Source: Paenibacillus melissococcoides (GTDB taxonomy: Bacteria > Bacillota > Bacilli > Paenibacillales > Paenibacillaceae). From it: DNA of 64,000 nt. The position numbers and the translations under genes were made by a program. Numbering within the stretch: position 1 is the first letter of the stretch; every line of letters begins with the position of its first letter. The notes under the pieces were generated by a model, which was given only the letters and a program-made list of their open reading frames with translations, searched no databases and was not told the origin of the DNA. Below, in pieces: positions 25,102 to 33,501 of this stretch. Where the stretch lies: assembly GCA_944800085.1 (NCBI GenBank), contig CALYLO010000015.1, forward strand, positions 62,001-126,000. Reading direction: 5' to 3'.

Positions 25102-26400
25102 TTATGGATACAGACGGTACAACAGGCGCGGGAACGGAATCGTCTCCCGAACGTGCTCAAGTCCGCAAATCCACGCCACCGTCCGCTCCAGTCCTAGACC
25201 GAAGCCGGAATGAGGCACGGAACCGTATTTTCTCAAGTCAAGATACCACTGATACGCTTCGTCGGAGAGCTCATGCTCGCGGAAGCGCTCCTGCATCAGC
25301 TCCGGATCGTCGATCCGCTGCGAGCCGCCGATAATCTCGCCATAACCTTCCGGCGCGATCATATCGGCGCAGAGCACCACTTCCGGACGGTTCGGATCCG
25401 GCTTCATATAGAACGCCTTGATCGATGTCGGGTAATGAGTAATGAATACCGGCGTCTCGTATTTCTCGGCGATCGCCGTCTCATGCGGCGCACCGAAGTC
25501 TTCGCCCCACGGAATGTCGTGGCCTTGCTCCTGCAAAAACTGAATCGCTTCGTCATACGTGATGCGCGGGAACGGAGCTTTCACCTTTTCCAGCTTTGAG
25601 ACATCCCGTCCCAGCGTATCGAGCTCGGCGCGGCAGTTCTTCAGCACGGACTGCACGATATGAGCTACGAATTGCTCCTGCACCCGCAGGTTCTCTTCAT
25701 GATCGACGAAGGCCATCTCCGGCTCGATCATCCAGAACTCGATCAGGTGGCGCCGGGTCTTCGATTTCTCGGCGCGGAAGGTCGGGCCGAACGAGTAGAC
25801 CTTGTTCAGCGCCATCGCCGCAGCTTCCATGTAGAGCTGCCCGCTCTGAGTCAGGAATGCGTCTTCTTCGAAATATTTCGTATGGAACAACTCCGTCGTG
25901 CCCTCGCAAGAGGAAGGCGTCAAGATCGGAGGATCGACCAGCGTAAAGCCATGCTCGTCGAAAAATTGCTGCACCGCGCGAATAATCTCGGCGCGAATCG
26001 TCAGGATGGCGCGCTGTCTTGGCGCCCGCAGCCACAGGTGGCGGTGATCCATCAGGAAGTCGACCCCATGCTCCTTCGGCGTAATCGGATAGTCCTGCGT
26101 CAACTGGATGATCTCGACTCCGGTTACCGTCATTTCATAGCCGGATTTGGAGCGCGGCTCTTCCCGAACGATCCCTGTAAAATACAAAGAGCTCTCCTGC
26201 GTCAAGCTCTTGGCCGCTTCCCATACCTCTTCCGGCACTTCGCTCTTCACGACGACACCTTGGATGAACCCGGTGCCGTCCCGCAGCTGCAGAAATTGAA
26301 TCTTGCCGCTGGAACGTTTGTTATGCAGCCAGCCGCCGATGCGGACTTCTTCGCCCACATGGCGGTTGACTTCACGGATGACACATGTGGTCGCCATCAT
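25102..26400 (-). CDS. asnS: Asparaginyl-tRNA synthetase
   Basis: AsnS (432 residues) charges tRNA-Asn. ATG 26400 follows GGGAGAGACGA; an immediately following ATG is also possible. The OB-fold anticodon-binding domain (about 15-110: V-G-E-E-V-R-I-G-G-W-L-H-N-K-R) precedes the class II catalytic domain with motif 2 (F-R-A-E-K-S-K-T-R-R-H-L-I-E-F-W) and motif 3 (G-F-G-L-G-L-E-R-T-V-A-W). Length is normal. The asnS-dnaD order is conserved with B. subtilis, but ackA lies 11 bases upstream of asnS here instead of aspB. Confidence 0.95.
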   Translation of the reverse strand: MMATTCVIREVNRHVGEEVRIGGWLHNKRSSGKIQFLQLRDGTGFIQGVVVKSEVPEEVWEAAKSLTQESSLYFTGIVREEPRSKSGYEMTVTGVEIIQLTQDYPITPKEHGVDFLMDHRHLWLRAPRQRAILTIRAEIIRAVQQFFDEHGFTLVDPPILTPSSCEGTTELFHTKYFEEDAFLTQSGQLYMEAAAMALNKVYSFGPTFRAEKSKTRRHLIEFWMIEPEMAFVDHEENLRVQEQFVAHIVQSVLKNCRAELDTLGRDVSKLEKVKAPFPRITYDEAIQFLQEQGHDIPWGEDFGAPHETAIAEKYETPVFITHYPTSIKAFYMKPDPNRPEVVLCADMIAPEGYGEIIGGSQRIDDPELMQERFREHELSDEAYQWYLDLRKYGSVPHSGFGLGLERTVAWICGLEHVRETIPFPRLLYRLYP

Positions 26401-26411
26401 TCGTCTCTCCC

Positions 26412-27623
26412 TTACGATTGTTTGGATTGTTGAACCAATCGATACGTATCGCGGGCGATCATCAGCTCTTCATTGGTCGGAATGACGAATACGTCCACCT
26501 TCGAGTTCGGCGTCGAGATGCGGCGCGGTTCCTTCGAACGCACCTTGTTCAGCTCCCGGTCAATCTCTACGCCGAGGAACGTCAGCTTCTCGCAGACATG
26601 CTGGCGGATAACGACCGAGTTCTCGCCTACGCCGGCGGTAAACACGATCGCATCGACGCCGTCCATCGCTGCCGCATAGGCCCCGATATACTTGCGCATG
26701 CGGTACGTGTACATCTCGAACGCCAGCGTCGAATTCGGTTCGCCAGCTTCCATTCCGTCCGTAATCTCGCGCATATCGCTGGATACGCCGGAGATCGCGA
26801 GCAGCCCGCTATGCTTGTTCAGCATCGAATTGACTTCATTGACCGTCAGGTCTTCCTTCATCATCGTGAACGGAACGACCGCAGGGTCCAGGTCGCCGCT
26901 GCGCGTACCCATCATCAGACCTTCAAGCGGCGTCATCCCCATCGACGTGTCGACCGAGATGCCTCCGTCGACCGCCGTCAGGCTGGCCCCGTTCCCGATA
27001 TGGCACGTAATGATTTTCAGCTCTTCGATCGGGCGCTCCATCAGTTCGGCCGCGCGCTTGCTGACATAATCATGCGATGTGCCGTGGAAGCCGTAGCGGC
27101 GGATTTTGTGCTTTTTGTACAGCACTTTTGGAATGGCGTACATGTACGCTTTCTCCGGCATTGTCTGGTGGAAAGCCGTATCGAACACAACGGATTGCGG
27201 CACGTTCGGCATATTCGCCTCCACGGCCTTGATCCCCATCATATGAGCCGGATTATGCAGCGGCGCCAGATCGAACAAGCGGCGAATCTCGGCTTTGACC
27301 TCGGAATCGACCAATACCGAGTTTTTGAACGATTCGCCCCCGTGCACGACGCGATGGCCGACCGCATCGATCTCGCCGGTCGACTTCAGGACGCCGACTT
27401 CCGCATCGGTCAGCTTGTCCAAGACTTTGCGGATGGCCGTCGTATGGTCCAGAATCTCGCTGACCTCCGTGATCTCTTCCGTATGATGCGGCTCATGCAC
27501 GAGGATGGAAGAATCCATCCCGATGCGCTCTACCCGGCCTGCCGCCAACACCGACTCCTCCGTCATATCGTACAGTTGGTATTTAAGCGAGGAGCTTCCC
27601 GCGTTGATTACAAGTATTTTCAT
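26412..27623 (-). CDS. ackA: Acetate kinase
   Basis: AckA (403 residues) interconverts acetate plus ATP and acetyl phosphate plus ADP. The ASKHA fold is intact: V-I-N-A-G-S-S-S-L-K-Y-Q at the start, H-R-V-V-H-G-G-E, H-I-G-N-G-A-S-L-T-A, and G-T-R-S-G-D-L-D-P. Its ATG overlaps the stop of the upstream 3-hydroxyacyl-CoA dehydrogenase gene (ATGA, 27620-27623), and asnS follows 11 bases later, so it may be co-transcribed with both. In B. subtilis ackA is elsewhere, so its place in the asnS region differs between the lineages. Confidence 0.95.
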   Translation of the reverse strand: MKILVINAGSSSLKYQLYDMTEESVLAAGRVERIGMDSSILVHEPHHTEEITEVSEILDHTTAIRKVLDKLTDAEVGVLKSTGEIDAVGHRVVHGGESFKNSVLVDSEVKAEIRRLFDLAPLHNPAHMMGIKAVEANMPNVPQSVVFDTAFHQTMPEKAYMYAIPKVLYKKHKIRRYGFHGTSHDYVSKRAAELMERPIEELKIITCHIGNGASLTAVDGGISVDTSMGMTPLEGLMMGTRSGDLDPAVVPFTMMKEDLTVNEVNSMLNKHSGLLAISGVSSDMREITDGMEAGEPNSTLAFEMYTYRMRKYIGAYAAAMDGVDAIVFTAGVGENSVVIRQHVCEKLTFLGVEIDRELNKVRSKEPRRISTPNSKVDVFVIPTNEELMIARDTYRLVQQSKQS

Positions 27624-28492
27624 AGTCGATCCCCATCCTTATCATACTTGAAAAATCCGACGCCCGTCTTCACACCAAGGTGGCCGGCTCGCACCATCTT
27701 TTTCAACAATACGGACGGACGATATTTGATATCGCCGAATTCGCGGAACATGCGTTCCAACGCCGCCAATACCGAATCCAGACCGAAGCGGTCCGCCATT
27801 TCCAAAGGCCCATATTGGAAATTGTAGCCGATACGCATCGCGTTGTCGATATCTTCTGCCGAAGCGACCCCTTCCTGCAGCACATGAAGAGCCTCGTTGA
27901 TGAGAATGCAGCTAACGCGCGTCGTCACGAATCCCGGGGATTCATAGACCATGACGCCTTTCTTCTGCACAACCTCTTCGACGAAGCGCTTCGTTTCGTT
28001 AAATGTAGCGTCTGAAGTCTTCAGGCCGCGGATAATCTCCACAAGCTCGACCTTCGCGACGGGATAAATAAAGTGCATGCCGATAACCCGCTCTGGATAT
28101 TTCGTCGTGCTGGCCAGTTCGGTTAAGGACAACGTCGATGTATTGCTTGCCAAAATAATATTGCTTGGGCAAACGCGATCCAATTCCGCAAATACTTGCT
28201 TCTTGGCTTCCAAATCCTCCGAGATCGTCTCGATCACCAATTCGCAAGCTCCCAGTTCCGCCAAATGCGTCACCTTATGTATACGGGACAGGATCAATTT
28301 TTTCTCCGCCTGGGTGATTGCCCATTTCTCCAATTGTTTGTCCAGACTCGCTTCAATCATCGAGTAGGCATGATCCAGCTTCTCTGTCGACTTTTCCACC
28401 AACAGCACGTCCAAGCCTTTGACAGCAAGCATTTCCGCAATGCCTTGGCCCATTGTACCGCCGCCGATGACGCCGATTTTCTTGAAAAACAT
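27620..28492 (-). CDS. 3-hydroxybutyryl-CoA dehydrogenase family protein
   Basis: This 290-residue NAD-dependent dehydrogenase probably interconverts 3-hydroxyacyl-CoA and 3-ketoacyl-CoA with short chains. ATG 28492 (M-F-F-K-K-I-G-V-I-G-G-G-T-M-G-Q-G-I) follows AGGTGGAAG; the in-frame upstream codons lack conserved sequence. The Rossmann glycine motif is at the N-terminus. Catalytic-region motifs include A-S-N-T-S-T-L-S, G-M-H-F-I-Y-P-V (His) and P-G-F-V-T-T-R-V. The C-terminal domain has the family pattern (G-Y-N-F-Q-Y-G-P-L-E-M-A-D). Translational overlap with ackA suggests a joint role in acyl-CoA/acetate metabolism. Confidence 0.88.
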   Translation of the reverse strand: MFFKKIGVIGGGTMGQGIAEMLAVKGLDVLLVEKSTEKLDHAYSMIEASLDKQLEKWAITQAEKKLILSRIHKVTHLAELGACELVIETISEDLEAKKQVFAELDRVCPSNIILASNTSTLSLTELASTTKYPERVIGMHFIYPVAKVELVEIIRGLKTSDATFNETKRFVEEVVQKKGVMVYESPGFVTTRVSCILINEALHVLQEGVASAEDIDNAMRIGYNFQYGPLEMADRFGLDSVLAALERMFREFGDIKYRPSVLLKKMVRAGHLGVKTGVGFFKYDKDGDRL

Positions 28493-28602
28493 GGTTTCTT
28501 CCACCTTTCCTCCATCTATGCTCTGTATAGTGTACCCGATAACAGGCATTCGTTATCAGTGCACAGGGATCTTAATCTATCATAACATGAATCCTGAAAA
28601 TA

Positions 28603-28640
28603 AAAAGAAAAACCCAGCGTGGTTTCACGCTGGGAATTCC
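28603..28640 (-). terminator. Terminator of the FtsH-like operon
   Basis: CCCAGCGTG / CACGCTGGG with a four-base loop, followed on the minus strand by TTTTTCTTTTT, lies downstream of the FtsH-like gene. Confidence 0.85.
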
Positions 28641-28670
28641 TGCCTGTCACATAATAGACACCGAAATTGT

Positions 28671-30143
28671 TCACCGCTCAAGTTTTCCTCGCGCAGAAGC
28701 TGGTGCAACACGTGCTCGAAGGCAGGCTTTGCGCTCGGCCAGCAGCGCGTGCGTACGCTGGAAGAGCTGCTCCATGATGACTTGCGTCTGCCGGGTCAGC
28801 GCTTCCGGCGGCAGCTGCTTCAAGCGGACGATGCCCAACTCCGTCAGGCCGGCATTGATCATCGTGTCGACGATGTCCAGCGCCTGATCGAAGTCGCCCT
28901 GGGAGCCGGTGCTGCGGTTGCCGTAAAAGATCTCCTCGGCCGCCGCTCCCCCGAGCGCAATCATAATCTGTTCTTCCAGGAACGGCTTCGTGTACAGATA
29001 GCGCTCCTCCAGCGGCTGGTGGCGGACATACCCGAGCGCTTGTCCCCGCGGGCTGAGCGCTACCTGGGATACGCTGCCGGGGCGGATCACTTCCGCCATA
29101 ATCGCGTGCCCCAGCTCGTGGATGGCGACGCGCCGGCGTTCTTCCTGATTCGTCTCCCGGTCGATTTTCTCGCCCATCATCACTTTATCGATCGCCTGGG
29201 ACAAATGATTCGTCGTAATGACATCCGACTCGTTCCGCATCGCGTAGATCGCCCCTTCGTTCAGGACGCTCTCCAGCTGCGCGCCGGAGAAGCCGAACGT
29301 CTCGTCGGCAATGCGCTCCAAATCGATGTCATCCGCCAGCGGCTTATTGTTGGCGTGCAGCTTCAAAATATGAAGCCGGCCCTTTTTATCCGGGAGGTCG
29401 ACCTGAATATGACGATCAAATCGTCCCGGGCGCAGGAGAGCGCTATCCAGCATCTCCTTGCGGTTCGTCGCCGCCATGACGAGAATGCGCGGACTCATGT
29501 CGGCATACAGCCCGTCCATCTCCGTCAGGAGCTGGTTGAGCGTCTGATCGTATTCCCGCTGCTGTCCGCCTTCCCGCTTGCCGCCGATAACATCGATCTC
29601 GTCGATGAAGATGACGGCGTTCTGCTTTTTCTCCTTCGCTGCGCGCTGGCGCGCCTCCTTGAACAGCTCGCGTACGCGGCTCGCGCCGACGCCGACGAAC
29701 ATTTCCACGAACTCGCTGCCCGCGACGCCGATGAAGACGGCATCGGCATAGTGTGCCGCCGCTTTGGCCATCAGCGTTTTCCCTGTCCCGGGAGGCCCGG
29801 TGAGCAGGATGCCCTTGAGCGGCCGAATCCCGAACTTCCGAATCGCGTCCGGGCGAACCAAGAAATCGAGCGCTTCAATCAATTCATTCTTCGCCCGTTC
29901 CTGCCCGCCAATCTGCTCGAAGCTTAACGGAGCGACGGACGCCTTGCGCGAATCGCTGCGGGCGCCTCCGCTCGTCACTCCGGCGCCGCCGCGCCGCTTG
30001 ACGGCATACGAGAGCGCGGCCAACACGACGGCAGCCAACACGATCGGAAGGATATTCACGCCGCGAAACGCAAGAAATACAATAATCGCGATCGCGGCTC
30101 CGATAGCCGCCTCAGGCCAGCGGATCGACAGTCTGTTTTTCAT
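28671..30143 (-). CDS. Short FtsH-like membrane AAA+ metalloprotease
   Basis: This 490-residue FtsH-family protein has two closely spaced N-terminal membrane segments (about 10-27 and 30-48) with almost no loop, then an AAA+ domain (about 70-320) and an M41 peptidase domain. Visible motifs: Walker A G-P-P-G-T-G-K-T, Walker B V-I-F-I-D-E-I-D, second-region R-P-G-R-F-D-R, zinc site H-E-L-G-H, and the third-ligand Asp region in G-S-Q-G-D-F-D-Q-A-L-D. Canonical FtsH is about 600-650 residues with a sizeable external domain, which is missing here, so this is a paralogue. All residues for ATP-driven proteolysis seem present. The preceding membrane protein gene overlaps it by 32 bases. Confidence 0.85.
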   Translation of the reverse strand: MKNRLSIRWPEAAIGAAIAIIVFLAFRGVNILPIVLAAVVLAALSYAVKRRGGAGVTSGGARSDSRKASVAPLSFEQIGGQERAKNELIEALDFLVRPDAIRKFGIRPLKGILLTGPPGTGKTLMAKAAAHYADAVFIGVAGSEFVEMFVGVGASRVRELFKEARQRAAKEKKQNAVIFIDEIDVIGGKREGGQQREYDQTLNQLLTEMDGLYADMSPRILVMAATNRKEMLDSALLRPGRFDRHIQVDLPDKKGRLHILKLHANNKPLADDIDLERIADETFGFSGAQLESVLNEGAIYAMRNESDVITTNHLSQAIDKVMMGEKIDRETNQEERRRVAIHELGHAIMAEVIRPGSVSQVALSPRGQALGYVRHQPLEERYLYTKPFLEEQIMIALGGAAAEEIFYGNRSTGSQGDFDQALDIVDTMINAGLTELGIVRLKQLPPEALTRQTQVIMEQLFQRTHALLAERKACLRARVAPASARGKLER

Positions 30144-30678
30144 GCGGCCACACCCCCATTGCGGTTCCGTCCAGCGGCAAGAGCATCGTCTTGCTGCCTT
30201 GCTTGTCCTTCAGTTGAATATAGACATACTGATTATCCATCTCCGTCACGACTTCCAGACCGGGCTTGTTCGTCTGAAGCTCCTGCAACTTCTTCGGAAT
30301 ATCGCTGTAATTCCGGTGAACCATCGCCTCGGCTACATCGAACATCGCCTGCGACCACCATTGGTCAATCGATGGCGTACTGTTCTCATTGATATATTCA
30401 ATCAGCACTTTTTTGCCTTTGGCATGCTGTGCAATCTCGCTATTCAGCTTCTGCACCACTTTACGAATATCGGCGCCCGGATCGGCTTGAATTTGAATTT
30501 TCAGCGTATCCGAATGCCAGTCTACCTGATACTTCGTAATCTCGGCATGCTGCCGCATGACGCGATCTACGGGCTGTTGCACATACTTCGTCTGATATAC
30601 GGCCCACCCGACGAATAAAATACCGCCGGTCAGCAGCATAATAAGCAGGGTCGGCGCAATGCGAATGTTCTTCGTCAT
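30112..30678 (-). CDS. Single-pass membrane protein, partner of the FtsH-like protease
   Basis: I do not recognise a named family. The 188-residue product starts at ATG 30678 after AAAGGGG. One N-terminal membrane helix (about 8-30, A-P-T-L-L-I-M-L-L-T-G-G-I-L-F-V) is followed by a soluble region outside the membrane with mixed alpha/beta character (W-H-S-D-T-L-K-I-Q-I-Q-A-D-P-G-A-D-I). The stop lies 32 bases inside the FtsH-like gene, so the two are co-translated. A substrate, adaptor or regulator of that protease is a reasonable guess from context only. Confidence 0.7.
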   Translation of the reverse strand: MTKNIRIAPTLLIMLLTGGILFVGWAVYQTKYVQQPVDRVMRQHAEITKYQVDWHSDTLKIQIQADPGADIRKVVQKLNSEIAQHAKGKKVLIEYINENSTPSIDQWWSQAMFDVAEAMVHRNYSDIPKKLQELQTNKPGLEVVTEMDNQYVYIQLKDKQGSKTMLLPLDGTAMGVWPHEKQTVDPLA

Positions 30679-30816
30679 GCCACAAAAACCCCTTTCTATT
30701 CCTGTATATCGCTGATATTCCAATTTGAGCATGGTGCTGGCGTGCAAATGAATCATCTACCTGGCTGACATACGGTCCTAACGGTGTGCAAGTCATACTT
30801 TTCATCTATCACACGC

Positions 30817-30847
30817 GATATACAAGAGTATATCATATTTGATATAC
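30817..30847. promoter_or_regulatory. Triple GATATAC operator-like array
   Basis: Three copies of GATATAC alternate in direction: GATATAC (30817-30823), GTATATC (30828-30834) and GATATAC (30841-30847), making two overlapping palindromes about 140-170 bases upstream of the membrane-protein/FtsH-like operon. A -10-like TATACT on the minus strand lies inside the array, so a bound protein could block or position RNA polymerase. The regulator is unknown. Confidence 0.5.
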
Positions 30848-30891
30848 GATTTCGGAATGTAAAGTGTTCCATGACTGCCAGGACAGCAGAA

Positions 30892-30950
30892 AAAGCACCG
30901 CCTCTCCTCAGCGGCGGTATGACGCTGAAGCGAAGCGGTGCGGTGTAAAA
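30892..30950 (-). terminator. Terminator after ypmB
   Basis: On the minus strand GCACCGC and GCGGTGC bracket a smaller internal hairpin and are followed by TTTTTC. It separates ypmB from the FtsH-like operon. Confidence 0.65.
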
Positions 30951-30977
30951 GGGCAGTCCAAGCTGCCCCAGGCTATT

Positions 30978-31499
30978 CTATTGGTTGGGCAGACCGTAGA
31001 TCTCGCCCACCGGAGAACCGTCATAGAAGGAATAAAACTGATAAAAATACCGGTGCGTTCCTTTCTCGTCCTTACGCTGGACGAAGGCTTGCCATACATA
31101 TTGATTATCCTTATATCCGGGCAGCAGGCGGACGATGCGGGCATCGGGGTGCGCCTGCTGAATCGAGGCTTTCATCGTGGCCTTATCCACGCTATCCGCT
31201 GCCGGAATCGAAGTGACCCGCTCGGGGAAAACCCACACCCAGACGGCCTTCCCTTCCTGATTAGTCCCATTAATGACATAGACGACTTCATCCCATATGC
31301 TCTTCTCGATGCCGTTCACTTCGGTCAACGGCACCTCTTGCTGCGCGCGCTGCAAGATGTCTGCTTCCTTCAGCCGCTCATCGGAATAAATGTAGTTGAC
31401 GTACATGACCAAGGCGACAATGAACAGGATAAGCACGACGAACGCCAGCGCGGCGATGAACCACCGGTTGCGGCGGCGGCGACTGCGGCTTCTGGCCAT
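30978..31499 (-). CDS. ypmB: YpmB-like membrane-anchored PepSY-type protein
   Basis: This 173-residue protein has a very basic start (R-S-R-S-R-R-R-R-N-R), one membrane helix (about 13-35) and a soluble external domain with two DUF5590/PepSY-like halves (about 45-165; W-D-E-V-V-Y-V-I-N-G-T and Y-V-W-Q-A-F-V). It corresponds to B. subtilis YpmB, found in the same dinG-ypmB-asnS-dnaD neighbourhood, which is the main support for the symbol. Function is unknown; PepSY-like domains often bind or restrain envelope proteases. It starts 12 bases after mtaD. Confidence 0.8.
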   Translation of the reverse strand: MARSRSRRRRNRWFIAALAFVVLILFIVALVMYVNYIYSDERLKEADILQRAQQEVPLTEVNGIEKSIWDEVVYVINGTNQEGKAVWVWVFPERVTSIPAADSVDKATMKASIQQAHPDARIVRLLPGYKDNQYVWQAFVQRKDEKGTHRYFYQFYSFYDGSPVGEIYGLPNQ

Positions 31500-31511
31500 G
31501 CGTTCCTCCCG

Positions 31512-32822
31512 TCAGCGCTCAAGCAGGCGCTCGAAGCACCGCCCGGCTTCATAGAGAATGCGCTCTTCGTCCAAGGTGAGGCATTGGCCGTCCTTCACCA
31601 CTTGGCGCCCGTCGACCCATACATGGGCGACGTCTTTGGCGGAAGCGGAATAGATCATATGCGAGACGAAGTCGGTATGCGGCACGAAATGCGGCTGGTT
31701 CACATTCACCGCCACGATATCCGCCTTCATGCCGGCTTCCAGCAGTCCCAGCTTATCGGCCCGGATCGTCTGCGCTCCGTACAGCGTGCCCATGCGCATC
31801 GCTTCAGCCGCCGGAACTGCCGTCGGATCGCCGGATACGCCCTTATGGATTAACGCCGCCAGGCGCATCTCTTCGAACATATCGAGATTGTTGTTGCTTG
31901 CCGGTCCGTCCGTTCCCAGCGATACGGTTACGCCCGCGCGCAGCAGCTCGGGAACCCGGGCGACGCCGGATGCCAGCTTCAGATTGCTGCCCGGATTATG
32001 AGAGACAGCCACGTTATGGCGAGCCAATACCTCGATCTCCTCATCGGTCAGATGAACGCCATGCGCCACGAAGGAAGGTCGCGAGAAGAAGCCGAGCTTC
32101 TCCAGATGAGCGACGGGACGCAGCCCGTAGTCCGCGACATTCTGAGCGACTTCCGCCGCGGTCTCCGACATATGCGTATGCAGCGGGAGATCGAGATCAT
32201 GGGCCGCCTCCACGAACTTCTCGATGAAGGCCGGAGGACATGTATACGGCGCGTGTGGAGCCAGCATCGCCTTAATGCGGCCGCCGGCCTTGCCGTGCCA
32301 GTCGCGGGCGAATTGAACGGCTTCCCGGAGCTTCGCTTCCTGCACGTCTTCCGGGCATAAGCCGATGGCGCCGCGCATCAGACAGGCGCGCATGCCTGAC
32401 TCCTCGACGACCTTGGCCACCTCATCCATATGGTCATACATATCGACGAACGTCGTCGTCCCGCCTTTCAGCATTTCCAGAACCGAGAGCGCCGTTCCCC
32501 AGCGGACATCCTCCGCGGTGAACTTCGCTTCCATCGGCCACATCTTCTCTTGCAGCCACGTCTGGAGCACCATATCATCGCCATACCCGCGCAGCAGCGA
32601 CATCGCCGCATGACCGTGCGTGTTGATGAGCCCCGGCATGAAGAACAGCCCTTTGCCGTCGATCCGCACCGCCTCGGGCGTATCATGCTCCTGCGGCAGC
32701 TGTTCTCCCACATATACAATCATGTCATCTTCAATGACCATCGTGCCTGTAACGGACGTGCGCTCCGCGCCTGGACGCAGCGACGCAAAGGTCCCGTTCA
32801 CAATAATAAGTTTCGTCGTCAT
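31512..32822 (-). CDS. mtaD: 5-methylthioadenosine/S-adenosylhomocysteine deaminase
   Basis: This 436-residue amidohydrolase (TIM-barrel, metal-dependent) most resembles MtaD, which deaminates methylthioadenosine and S-adenosylhomocysteine. Metal ligands: N-T-H-G-H-A-A-M (HxH), H-A-P-Y-T-C-P and L-H-T-H-M-S-E-T, then S-L-G-T-D-G-P-A-S-N-N (Asp). The start overlaps the rex stop (ATGA, 32819-32822), so redox-sensor and nucleoside-salvage genes are translationally coupled. Its substrates connect with the methionine salvage genes elsewhere in the window. Other deaminase substrates are possible. Confidence 0.82.
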   Translation of the reverse strand: MTTKLIIVNGTFASLRPGAERTSVTGTMVIEDDMIVYVGEQLPQEHDTPEAVRIDGKGLFFMPGLINTHGHAAMSLLRGYGDDMVLQTWLQEKMWPMEAKFTAEDVRWGTALSVLEMLKGGTTTFVDMYDHMDEVAKVVEESGMRACLMRGAIGLCPEDVQEAKLREAVQFARDWHGKAGGRIKAMLAPHAPYTCPPAFIEKFVEAAHDLDLPLHTHMSETAAEVAQNVADYGLRPVAHLEKLGFFSRPSFVAHGVHLTDEEIEVLARHNVAVSHNPGSNLKLASGVARVPELLRAGVTVSLGTDGPASNNNLDMFEEMRLAALIHKGVSGDPTAVPAAEAMRMGTLYGAQTIRADKLGLLEAGMKADIVAVNVNQPHFVPHTDFVSHMIYSASAKDVAHVWVDGRQVVKDGQCLTLDEERILYEAGRCFERLLER

Positions 32823-33466
32823 TCTACCGGAGCTTCCTTTCTATCATCGGATAAATAATAGGCCAGACTGAACATGTCCGTCGTAAAATCGGCCGTATGC
32901 ACCCGCACATGAGCCGGAACGCGGAGGATAACCGGAGCGAAGTTCAAGATCGCCTCGACACCCGCCTCGACGAACTGTTCCGCGACATGCTGCGCCTCCG
33001 AGGCGGGCACGGTAATGATGCCGATGCGGATTTTCTGTTCGCGCACGGTGTCCGCGAGCTCGCTCATCGGCTGTACGCGCAAATTGTTAATCTCGGTGCC
33101 TACCTTCGATTCCTGCGCGTCGAATACGGCCACAATCCGCATATTATCCTTCATATAAGCCGTATAGTTGCACAAGGCATGGCCCAGCTTCCCCGCGCCG
33201 ACGAGACCGACATGAATAATCTGATCCAGCTTCAGTATATGGCGGATTTGTTGAATCAGGTAAGAGACATCATACCCGATTCCTTTGCGTCCAAAATCGC
33301 CGAAATATGCCAAGTCTTTGCGAATCTGGGCGGGATTGAGGTCCAGCTTCTGCCCCAAATCCTGTGAAGAAACCGTCAGAACCTCTCGCTGCTTGAGTTC
33401 CATCAGATGACGTAAATAAACCGGCAGTCTGCGAACGACAGCTTCTGATATTTTCAACGTTTTCAT
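32819..33466 (-). CDS. rex: Redox-sensing transcriptional repressor Rex
   Basis: Rex (215 residues) represses fermentation and respiration genes when the NADH/NAD+ ratio is low and is released by NADH. The N-terminal winged helix (S-E-A-V-V-R-R-L-P-V-Y-L-R-H-L, then D-L-N-P-A-Q-I-R-K-D-L-A-Y-F-G-x-F-G-x-x-G-x-G-Y) and the Rossmann core (V-G-L-V-G-A-G-K-L-G-H-A-L) are diagnostic. Length is normal. No clear Rex site was recognised in this window. The ATGA overlap places mtaD under the same transcript. Confidence 0.93.
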   Translation of the reverse strand: MKTLKISEAVVRRLPVYLRHLMELKQREVLTVSSQDLGQKLDLNPAQIRKDLAYFGDFGRKGIGYDVSYLIQQIRHILKLDQIIHVGLVGAGKLGHALCNYTAYMKDNMRIVAVFDAQESKVGTEINNLRVQPMSELADTVREQKIRIGIITVPASEAQHVAEQFVEAGVEAILNFAPVILRVPAHVRVHTADFTTDMFSLAYYLSDDRKEAPVE

Positions 33467-33501
33467 ATCTGTTTCGTTGCCCCCTCATCGCTCTTACACG
33501 C

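Noticed and set aside
26385..27827. Open plus-strand frame of 480 codons
   Set aside because: Antisense to ackA; composition rich in R and H, no homology-like motifs.
28419..29927. Open plus-strand frame of 502 codons
   Set aside because: Antisense to the FtsH-like gene, whose motifs are unambiguous.
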